From: a bacterium UBA2219
GTDB lineage: Bacteria; Desulfobacterota; Deferrimicrobia; Deferrimicrobiales; Deferrimicrobiaceae
DNA length: 9,332 bases
NCBI GenBank assembly: GCA_002327765.1
Contig: DCUH01000110.1
Span: 296 to 9,627, forward strand
Direction: 5' to 3'
Below are positions 1-6,117 of the stretch, piece after piece. The notes beneath the pieces were generated by a model. It ran no database searches, had not been told where the DNA came from, and saw only the letters and a program-made list of their open reading frames with translations. The position numbers and the translations under genes are program-made. How positions within the stretch are numbered: position 1 is the first letter of the stretch; every line of letters begins with the position of its first letter.

Positions 1-1187
1 CGCTCCGCGACGAACATCGCCTCCTCGGAGTTCGTCTCCACGAGGAGGACGACGAACTCGTCCCCGCCGTACCGCGCGACCGTGTCGGAATCGCGGACGC
101 AGGAGCGCAGCACAGCGCCCACTTCCTGGAGCACGCGGCTGCCGACGAGGTGCCCGTGTGTGTCGTTGACCCGCTTGAAGAAGTCGATGTCCATGAAGAG
201 GACGGAGAAGAAGTTCCGGTAGCGCTCGGACCGCTTCATCTCCCGGTCGATCACGACGTTCAGGTACCGGCTGTTGTAGAGCTTGGTGAGGTCGTCGATG
301 TAGATGAGGCTCTGCACCTGGGCGTTGCGCTCCGCGTTGATGAGCGCGAGCCGCGACTGCCGGCAGAAGAAGTTCAGCAGGGGACTGTTGATGGCGTCGC
401 CCTCGGGGGCGCCCCGCAGCCCCACCACCGAGAACACCCGCATCCCCGATTCCAGGTCGAACCGGATCGGCAGGAGGAACCGGTTCGAGTCGAGGGGCCA
501 GCGGCCCCCGGGGGCCTCCGCCTCGAGCTTCTCCGTCGGAATCACCGTCGGAGAAGCGGCGGCGTGCCGGATGAGCGGCTCGCCGAACCGCCGGAGAAAG
601 GAAAGCGGGGCGGCCTCGTCGGCGAACCCAATGGCGGAATGGACGACGTAGGGTGCGCCGCCCTCCCCGCCTTCCTGGAACAGGACTCCGAAGGACGCGC
701 CCAGCGCCTCGCGGAACTTCTCGAGGATCGTTCCCGCCAGGAGGGACATGTCGGTGGTGGTGATGACGGGGATGCAGAAGTCGAACAGCTCGTCCAGGGA
801 CATCCTGCGCAGCAGGCCGTAGCCGGAGAACAGGTATTTTTCGAGCGACGTAGCCAGCGAGGCGCCCAGGGACTCCTCGAACAGGATCTCCGAGGCCCCG
901 CCTTTCAGCGCGTCGAGGACCGACGGCCCGTCGTTCTCCGCCAGCACGAGGATCAGCGGCGTCTTCGGCGCGAGCGACATGATCTCCGTAACGAATGCGC
1001 CCGCCCCGCCGTTCGGCAGGATCTTCTGGGCGACGATGACGGAGAAGTTTTCCTTCTTGAGCGCCGCGGCCGTGGATTCCCAATCCGGGAAGATGGAGAA
1101 GTGCACCCCTTTCAGCGAGGGGGCCTGCACGTAGGAAACGATTTTTTTTACGTCATAGCAGAGGATCAGGACTCTCTGCGTGCTCAT
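1..1187 (-). CDS. Diguanylate cyclase: pseudo-receiver, GAF-like and GGDEF domains (3' end cut by window edge)
   Basis: This protein probably makes c-di-GMP from two GTP in the cytoplasm. Starting from ATG at 1187, 395 residues are visible and the frame stays open past base 1. Residues 1-120 look like a response-regulator receiver, but Gln54 replaces the phospho-acceptor Asp (VIVAQKILPN) and FEE at 103-105 sits where the conserved Lys-Pro is expected. Residues ~147-285 resemble a GAF sensor fold (weak call). The GGDEF domain starts near 290: DDLTKLYN (298-305), metal-binding Asp in MDIDFF (332-337), RVNDTHGH (339-346), and an intact RYGGDEF with GGDEF at 374-378. RDSD (365-368) lies five residues before GGDEF and fits the RxxD product-inhibition site. 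An AGGAG lies 12 nt before the start, rather far. comEC ends 46 bp upstream with no terminator visible, so co-transcription is likely. The C-terminal end is outside the window, so any further domain is unknown. Confidence 0.93.
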   Translation of the reverse strand, partial: MSTQRVLILCYDVKKIVSYVQAPSLKGVHFSIFPDWESTAAALKKENFSVIVAQKILPNGGAGAFVTEIMSLAPKTPLILVLAENDGPSVLDALKGGASEILFEESLGASLATSLEKYLFSGYGLLRRMSLDELFDFCIPVITTTDMSLLAGTILEKFREALGASFGVLFQEGGEGGAPYVVHSAIGFADEAAPLSFLRRFGEPLIRHAAASPTVIPTEKLEAEAPGGRWPLDSNRFLLPIRFDLESGMRVFSVVGLRGAPEGDAINSPLLNFFCRQSRLALINAERNAQVQSLIYIDDLTKLYNSRYLNVVIDREMKRSERYRNFFSVLFMDIDFFKRVNDTHGHLVGSRVLQEVGAVLRSCVRDSDTVARYGGDEFVVLLVETNSEEAMFVAE

Positions 1188-1233
1188 CTCGGGGCGTCGC
1201 TCCTGTGCGCAAGATTCGCTGAACCGTCAATTC

Positions 1234-3609
1234 TCAAGCAAGCCGCCAGAGAAGCTTCCACCCCAGATTGCGGCCTTCCTGCCTGAAAAACAAGCCCTTC
1301 CCGTCGGAACGGACCGTAAGTGCTCCGTTTTTCAACAAGAATCGCTGATCCGAAAGTAGCAGATTTTCCCCGGTGAAACAATCGCTATTTTGGGATATGG
1401 TCGCGACGGGCCGGCAAAACGCGGCCCATCCCAGGGGGTCCGCTTTCGGGGATCCGTGATGCGGCAAAAAGAGGACGCGGCGCTCCCCGGGCGACGGTTC
1501 CGCGGGGCCCCAGGCGGACGGGCCGCCTTCCGCGTCTCCCGGGAACCATACGGACACCTTTCCGAAACGCAGTTCCAAAACGCTTCCCCGCCCGTTTTCG
1601 CCGTGCGGCGGCGAATCCGCGACCTTCCCCCGGACGACCAGCTCCGCGCCGCCGAACGTCGCGCGCGATCCCGGGCGCACCGGCCGGATCGGGCCGTGAA
1701 AGGCGGATACCGCCTCCCCGAACCGCTCCTTGGGGACGCCTTCGGGCAGCCAGATCTCCCCAACCGGAATCGAGGAGAGGACCGCCGTGGCCCCGCCGTA
1801 ATGGTCTTCATGGGCATGGGTGAGAACGAGGACGTCGATCCGTCGGACACCGGCGCGCCGCAGGAAAGGGAGAACCGCACGCTCCCCGAAGTTCCCGCGA
1901 AGCGCGCTGCCGGCGTCGATCAGGACGCTTCCTCCCCCGGGGAACGAAACGTGGCACGCCGCCCCTTTCCCGGCGTTCAGCGCGGTGACGCGCAGCCCCG
2001 CCTCGGGCAGGGCGATATATGGGAGGTGGATCCACCCGAGGAACAGCGCCGATGCCGCGACCGGCGCGGGCCAGGCCCTCGCCCCCCTCCGCAGCAGGAA
2101 GACGGTCCCCCCCGCCGCGGCCGCCAACGCTGCGAACGGCGCGGCGACCCCCGCCGGCGGAACGGGAAAGCACCCCGCGCCGCCGCCCGACACCGCGTCC
2201 AGCACGGAAAGCGCCCGCGTAAGCCCCGCCGCGACGAGTCGGACGGGCGGGCCCGCCGCGTCGATCCCGAAGGCACCTCCCGCCACGGCGAGGCACGCCC
2301 CGGCGACGCCTGCCGTGCCGAGGATCGGCCCGAACAGGACGTTCCAGAGGATCGCCCCGGATGGAACCGTCTGGAAGAATGCGGCGGAGACCGGCAGGGT
2401 CCCGAGGAAGGCCACCCCCGACGCCCGGACCGCCTCCTTCGCCCATCGCTTCGCGGTTCCCATCCGCCCTCCCGGATCCTCGCCGGGCGGGGCGGCGCAG
2501 TTGGCCACGAGGAAGAACGTCGCCCCGTAGGACAGGAGGAAGGAGGGGGCGAAAATCTCCATGGGGGAGCGCACCAGGGTGAGGATCAGCATCGCGGACC
2601 AGGCCATCCCGGTCGCCCGGACGCCGAACCGCCGCCAGGCGAGCACGGTCAGCGTGATCATCCCCGCGGACCGGACGGCGGGAACGGGCGCGCCCGCCAG
2701 CAGGACGTACGCCCAGCACGCCGGCAGCGAGAGGACGGCCGGAACGAGGTTGAGATCGGGCGTCCCGTGGCGGCGCCGGACGGCCCATACCGCGGACCGC
2801 ACGAGAAAGGCGGCGATCAGGTAGAACACCGCGACGTTCACGCCCGATATCGCCAGCAGGTGCGCGAGCCCCGTCTTCCGGAGCAGCGTCACCATAGGGT
2901 GCGAGAACGCGGGAGATTCCCCCGTGGCCAGCGAAAGGAGATACAACGCGCCGTCCGTTTCCCCGCAGTGCCTTCTGACCCAGTCGCCCGTCCGGCGCCT
3001 GGCGCGGGCGAAGAACGCCTCGGCCCCGCCGTCACCCCGCCCCGCGGGGAGGAAGACCGTCCCCGAAGCGTCCGCGTGGAAGGCGTAGCGCGCCCCCTGG
3101 GACATCGCGGACCACTCCCTCGGGATCTCCCCCGGGTTCGCGGCGCCGCCGGCCGGGTGAAGCCGCCCCGAGGCGCGCACGACGGCCGGAAAGGATACCG
3201 GCCGGTCCGGGTTGCGGACGTAGAGGAGGACCGTTCCGATCCGGCAGCCACCCTCCTCCCCGGGGATGGAGACCGACGCGCCCCCCGCGATCCCGGCCCA
3301 GCCGCTGTCGGTAACCCGCATCGCGGACACCCGGCCTTCCAGCACGACCCCGGTTTCCAGAAACGGGCGGACGGACGCCGGTTCGACGAACGGGACCCTC
3401 ACCGCCGCCAGCGCGCCGCACAAGGCCGCGACGGCCCAGGCGACCGCGAACGCCCGGGCCCGCAGGACGAGAAGGAAGGCGGATGCGGTCAGGAGGAACG
3501 CGGCGGCCGCCCCGCAGGCGGGGCCTGCGGCCAGGGAGAGGAAGAATCCGCCCAGATACGCGAGCAGGAGGAGGAAGAGCCCTCCCTGTCCTTTGAACGG
3601 GTGGTCCAT
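1234..3609 (-). CDS. comEC: ComEC/Rec2 family DNA-uptake channel protein with C-terminal metallo-beta-lactamase domain
   Basis: This is the inner-membrane channel through which single-stranded DNA enters during natural transformation. At 791 residues it has the family's usual length and order. Hydrophobic helices lie at ~10-30 and ~35-70. A DUF4131-like soluble region follows to ~190, including the family-like NPGEIPREW. The Competence transmembrane domain begins near 225 and carries the hallmark HLLAISG at 250-256. A metallo-beta-lactamase domain runs from ~540 to ~770, with THAHEDH at 597-603 (HxHxDH ligands H598, H600, D602, H603), FPGD and LPHHGSP at 715-721. Two points are odd: the usual LDVGQGD-like strand reads LNAGKGAA (544-551), and I see no YGHP-like motif near the C-terminus, where DNA for the last ~70 residues is much richer in A+T. 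The ATG at 3609 has GAGG at 3617-3620, 7 nt upstream. The diguanylate cyclase gene follows after 46 bp. The family call is firm; activity of the beta-lactamase-like domain is uncertain. Confidence 0.95.
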   Translation of the reverse strand: MDHPFKGQGGLFLLLLAYLGGFFLSLAAGPACGAAAAFLLTASAFLLVLRARAFAVAWAVAALCGALAAVRVPFVEPASVRPFLETGVVLEGRVSAMRVTDSGWAGIAGGASVSIPGEEGGCRIGTVLLYVRNPDRPVSFPAVVRASGRLHPAGGAANPGEIPREWSAMSQGARYAFHADASGTVFLPAGRGDGGAEAFFARARRRTGDWVRRHCGETDGALYLLSLATGESPAFSHPMVTLLRKTGLAHLLAISGVNVAVFYLIAAFLVRSAVWAVRRRHGTPDLNLVPAVLSLPACWAYVLLAGAPVPAVRSAGMITLTVLAWRRFGVRATGMAWSAMLILTLVRSPMEIFAPSFLLSYGATFFLVANCAAPPGEDPGGRMGTAKRWAKEAVRASGVAFLGTLPVSAAFFQTVPSGAILWNVLFGPILGTAGVAGACLAVAGGAFGIDAAGPPVRLVAAGLTRALSVLDAVSGGGAGCFPVPPAGVAAPFAALAAAAGGTVFLLRRGARAWPAPVAASALFLGWIHLPYIALPEAGLRVTALNAGKGAACHVSFPGGGSVLIDAGSALRGNFGERAVLPFLRRAGVRRIDVLVLTHAHEDHYGGATAVLSSIPVGEIWLPEGVPKERFGEAVSAFHGPIRPVRPGSRATFGGAELVVRGKVADSPPHGENGRGSVLELRFGKVSVWFPGDAEGGPSAWGPAEPSPGERRVLFLPHHGSPKADPLGWAAFCRPVATISQNSDCFTGENLLLSDQRFLLKNGALTVRSDGKGLFFRQEGRNLGWKLLWRLA

Positions 3610-3676
3610 GCGCGGGCCTCATCGCAAGACCCGTTCCCGTGAGGTCTCCTGTTCCGCGGCGGGGGTCCCTCCTGGC

Positions 3677-3767
3677 GGGGGACACTCTTCCCCTTCGCCC
3701 GCGTAAAACCAAGAGTGTCCCCCTGGCCCGAAACCGCCTGCCCTGACATCGATAGCTTTTCCGTACG
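3677..3767. repeat. Hairpin repeat unit, copy 1
   Basis: A perfect 13-bp inverted repeat, GGGGGACACTCTT (3677-3689) and AAGAGTGTCCCCC (3711-3723), encloses a 21-nt loop. It is followed by a 39-nt tail (3729-3767) with CATCGATAGC and TTTTCCGTACG. The same hairpin-plus-tail arrangement recurs at 3776-3861. No U-run follows the stem on either strand, so a simple intrinsic terminator is unlikely. In form it resembles REP-type palindromic repeats. It lies in the leader or promoter region of comEC. Confidence 0.9.
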
Positions 3768-3775
3768 GACTGGGC

Positions 3776-3861
3776 GGGGGACACTCTTTCCCTCCGCCCG
3801 GGTTTGAACCAAGAGTGTCCCCCGAAACCGCCTGCCCTGACATCGGTAGCTTTTCCGTACG
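3776..3861. repeat. Hairpin repeat unit, copy 2
   Basis: This is a direct repeat of the unit at 3677-3767. Its 13-bp arms at 3776-3788 and 3811-3823 are identical to those of copy 1. The 22-nt loop has diverged. The 39-nt tail at 3823-3861 differs from copy 1 at one position (CGATAGC becomes CGGTAGC). Stem and tail are conserved while the loop is not, which suggests the stem and tail are the functional or mobile parts. Confidence 0.9.
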
Positions 3862-3882
3862 TACCTTCCGTAGAGAAGATCT

Positions 3883-3945
3883 CCTTTGTGGCCTGTGTCC
3901 TTTGTGGCCTGTGTCCTTTGTGGCTGGTGTCCTGGCGGCCTGTGT
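3883..3945. repeat. 16-bp tandem repeat, about four units
   Basis: CCTTTGTGGCCTGTGT occurs twice exactly (3883-3898, 3899-3914). A third unit with two changes follows (3915-3930), then a degenerate 15-bp unit (3931-3945). The array lies directly after the second hairpin unit. It has no coding support. Short arrays like this can change unit number by slippage. Confidence 0.9.
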
Positions 3946-4078
3946 CGCGGTGGCGGTTTTCCGGCGCAAGGGGTGCTCCGAGCGCAAGACCTCCTGCGTG
4001 GGATCGTTGGCGGATCAAGGAGTCAAGATCACGGAGAGCCAGGATACCGCGTAGCCGAAAAGGGTGTCCCCTGAGCGA

Positions 4079-4128
4079 GCCGCTCCTGCGCCATCCATGG
4101 CGCCCGCGGCATTTGGCCCTCCATGGCC
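4079..4128. repeat. 50-bp palindrome-bearing repeat inside element A, copy 1
   Basis: This 50-bp block is matched at 48 of 50 positions by 4256-4305, in direct orientation. It contains a perfect 7-bp inverted repeat, GCGCCAT-CC-ATGGCGC (4088-4103), followed by a second CCATGG. Copy B of the element lacks the block, so it looks like a separate module placed twice within copy A. Confidence 0.88.
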
Positions 4129-4255
4129 TTCAAGGTTACCGCGAAGTTCGGCGGAGACCCCGCCCTCTTTATAGGCAGAAGCAGTCGATGACCGATACGT
4201 GATGACGAAGGCCGGGAAGGCCTTCGATAAGGGACGTTCGCTGGTCGCAGCCGGG

Positions 4256-4305
4256 GCCGCTCCTGCGCCATCCATGGCGCCCGCGGCACTAGGCCCTCCA
4301 TGGCC
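4256..4305. repeat. 50-bp palindrome-bearing repeat inside element A, copy 2
   Basis: This is the second copy of the 4079-4128 block, 177 bp further on. The two differences both fall between the palindrome and the terminal CCATGG (ATTT versus ACTA). It lies immediately inside the right arm of element A. Confidence 0.88.
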
Positions 4306-4399
4306 GTCGGAGCCGCGGCCCGCAGTGAACGGGGACAGCCCTTTTCGGCGCAAGCGGTATCTGATGGCTTCCGCGCTCCGACCGCCTTGATCCGTCTCC

Positions 4400-4441
4400 G
4401 AGGCGTCCCCGAAGGGAAGGTGCTTGCGCGAGGAGAGCGCC
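4400..4441 (+). repeat. Dispersed short module (GTCCCCGAAGGG...GAGAGCGC), copy 1
   Basis: This ~42-bp module begins GAGGCGTCCCCGAAGGGAAG and ends GAGGAGAGCGCC. Related copies lie at 8707-8750 on the same strand and at 8120-8161 on the opposite strand. It can fold as one short hairpin around GAA (CCC/GGG), with a second possible around CTTGCGCGAG. It lies 8 bp beyond the uvrC stop codon, in the place where the missing C-terminal domain of UvrC would normally be encoded. Confidence 0.75.
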
Positions 4442-4449
4442 CCTTGCGG

Positions 4450-6117
4450 TCAGCGGGAAAGCGCCGCCCGGGTGCGGCGCTTCCGGTGGAACGTCACGGC
4501 GAACCGGTGGGCCTCGTCCCGGACCCGCATCAGCAGGTGGAGCGCCGGGTCGTTCGCCGCCAGATGGACGGGGTTCTTCCTTCCCGGGAGGAAGATGCGC
4601 TCCCGGAAGACCGTCTCTCCTCCCTTCACGCGCTCCTTGGCCAGCGAGATCACCGGGATCGCCCCCTTCCCCGCGGAGCGCAGCGCCTCTTCCGCGGAGG
4701 AAAGCTGCCCCTTCCCTCCGTCGACCAGGACGAGGTCCGGCATCTCCCCGAAATCCTCCTCGTGGCCGAAGCGCCGGCGGACGACCTGCTCCATCATCGC
4801 GAAATCGTCCGGCCCGGAGACGCCGCGGATCGCGAACTTGCGGTACCACTTCTTCGCGGGCCTCCCGCCGACGAAGGCGACCATCGACCCCACGGGTTCG
4901 GCCCCCGACGTGTTGGAGATGTCGTACCCCTCGATCCGGACCGGGGGGGCCGGCAGGGAGAAGAGGGACGCCATGCGCTCCGCCAGCACGCGGTACGCGC
5001 CTTCCTTCTCCCGGCGCATCCGTGCGCTCTCCTCGGCGTTCCTGCGGGCCAGCTCGATCAGGCGGAGGCGCTCCCCCTTCTCGGGGACGCGAAGGACCAC
5101 CTGCCGCCCCGCGCGCTCCGAAAGGGCCGCGGAGAGGGCCGACCGGTCGGGCAGGGGGAACGGGAGGAGGATCTCGCGGGGGAAGTAGGCCCCTTCCGCA
5201 TAGTGCTGCAGGAGGAACGAGGACACCGCCTCGTCCCCGGCCCCCTCCCAGCGAAAGTGCCGGTGGTGGGCATCGGTGAGACGCCCGCTGCGCAGGTAGA
5301 GGACCGAGATCGTCGCGTCCGCGTCCTCCCTGCTCCAGCCGAGGGCGTCCACGTCGCCCTGGACGGCGCGGACGACGCGCTGCCGGGTGAGGGTCCGCTC
5401 GACGACGGCGATCCGGTCGCGCAGCCTCGCCGCATCCTCGTACCGCATCGACCGGGCATGCTCCCCCATCTCCGCCTTCCAGGCGGAGAGCAGCCCCCTG
5501 TATTCGCCTCGAAGGAAGCGCACGGCGTCTTCGACCACGGGCAGATACGCCTCGCGGGTGACCTTGCCGGCGCACGCGCCGAGGCAGCGCCCCATCTGGT
5601 GGTTGAGGCACGGGCGTCGGCGTGTAGCGAACTTCTTCCTCGAGCAGGAGCACAGCGGGAAGAGCCGCAGCAGCTCGCGCAGCGTCTCCCGGATCCCCTT
5701 CGCCGAGGAGTACGGCCCGAAATAGGACGCCCCGTCGCGCGCCGCCCGCCGGACCAGCTCCGGCCGCGGGAATTCCTCGCCCGGGTCGATCCGCAGGAGC
5801 AGGTATTCCTTGTCGTCGCGGAAGAAGATGTTGAACCGGGGGCGGTGGCGTTTGATGAGCGTGTTCTCGAGGAGGAGCGCCTCCTTCTCCGTGGCGGTCA
5901 CGATGCACCGGACGTCCTTCGCCAGCGCCAGCAGGAGGGGGATGGTCGGGCGGCCGTCCCCGCCGGGGGCGGCGTAGTTGTGCAGGCGGGCCCGGAGGTC
6001 CTTGGCCTTCCCGACGTACAGCACCTTCCCTCGCCCGTCGCTCATGATGTAAACGCCGGGAGACCGGGGGAAGATCCTCCAGTCGGACAGAGGGACCGCT
6101 TCCTCAGCCGGCGACAA
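4450..6117 (-). CDS. uvrC: UvrABC system protein C, lacking the C-terminal helix-hairpin-helix domain
   Basis: UvrC binds the UvrB-DNA complex and cuts on both sides of the lesion. The GIY-YIG domain, for the 3' cut, has PGVY (20-23), LYVG (33-36), R42 and E84. Cysteines at 156, 158, 170, 178 and 182 match the cluster-binding Cys region of UvrC. A UVR motif for UvrB contact lies around 205-240 (MRYEDAARLRD from 224). The RNase H-like nuclease domain, for the 5' cut, keeps D399, D438, D466 and H537. The protein ends at 555 residues, shortly after RDEAHRF and HRKRR; family members usually run to about 600-620 with a (HhH)2 domain. I found no HhH remnant downstream in the frames I read. The start is TTG at 6117, overlapping uvrB by 14 bp, with AAGGTGG 3 nt upstream. 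The next ATG (M25) would cut into the GIY-YIG domain. The identity is certain; what the truncation means is open. Confidence 0.97.
   Translation of the reverse strand: MSPAEEAVPLSDWRIFPRSPGVYIMSDGRGKVLYVGKAKDLRARLHNYAAPGGDGRPTIPLLLALAKDVRCIVTATEKEALLLENTLIKRHRPRFNIFFRDDKEYLLLRIDPGEEFPRPELVRRAARDGASYFGPYSSAKGIRETLRELLRLFPLCSCSRKKFATRRRPCLNHQMGRCLGACAGKVTREAYLPVVEDAVRFLRGEYRGLLSAWKAEMGEHARSMRYEDAARLRDRIAVVERTLTRQRVVRAVQGDVDALGWSREDADATISVLYLRSGRLTDAHHRHFRWEGAGDEAVSSFLLQHYAEGAYFPREILLPFPLPDRSALSAALSERAGRQVVLRVPEKGERLRLIELARRNAEESARMRREKEGAYRVLAERMASLFSLPAPPVRIEGYDISNTSGAEPVGSMVAFVGGRPAKKWYRKFAIRGVSGPDDFAMMEQVVRRRFGHEEDFGEMPDLVLVDGGKGQLSSAEEALRSAGKGAIPVISLAKERVKGGETVFRERIFLPGRKNPVHLAANDPALHLLMRVRDEAHRFAVTFHRKRRTRAALSR

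Larger units (their letters stand above)
4043..4361. repeat. Non-coding inverted-repeat element, copy A (MITE-like)
   Basis: The arms at 4043-4071 and 4331-4361 are inverted copies of each other. They share GATACCGC, then GCCGAAAAGGG, then TGTCCCC, with a few mismatches and small gaps between the blocks. The 319-bp element holds no convincing gene. Its interior has a 48/50 direct repeat (4079-4128 and 4256-4305). It also has segments shared with copy B: 4149-4195 matches 8514-8560, and 4236-4256 matches 8601-8621. It lies just downstream of uvrC. The shape fits a non-autonomous mobile element or a large palindromic repeat, but no transposase is present and no clean target duplication is visible, so mobility is inferred. 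Confidence 0.75.

Noticed and set aside
1390..3642. A 750-codon open frame on the plus strand opposite comEC, and similar long open frames opposite uvrC, uvrB and the diguanylate cyclase
   Set aside because: These are typical of GC-rich DNA, where the opposite strand rarely has stops. Their translations are low-complexity Arg/Pro/Gly-rich and show no family motifs, while the minus-strand genes are unmistakable.
3723..3767. The conserved 39-nt tail as a c-di-GMP riboswitch, suggested by the GGDEF gene nearby
   Set aside because: I could not match the conserved core or pairing pattern of known c-di-GMP riboswitch classes. The tail is part of a repeated unit with a different architecture.
3677..3823. 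The two 13-bp stems as intrinsic terminators
   Set aside because: Neither stem is followed by a run of T on either strand, and the loops of 21-22 nt are long for a terminator.
3677..3861. Possible CRISPR array
   Set aside because: There are only two units, they are long and palindromic, and the regular short-repeat and unique-spacer spacing is absent. No cas gene is present.
3804..4353. Several 60-130 codon open frames in the gap between uvrC and comEC
   Set aside because: They run through the hairpins, the tandem repeat and element A, in several overlapping frames and on both strands. None has a recognisable domain or good start context.
4049..4357. GCGTA(A)GC/GCGCAAGC next to the inner arms of elements A and B as target-site duplications
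   Set aside because: Nearly the same sequence flanks both elements at unrelated loci, so it is more likely part of the element than duplicated target DNA.
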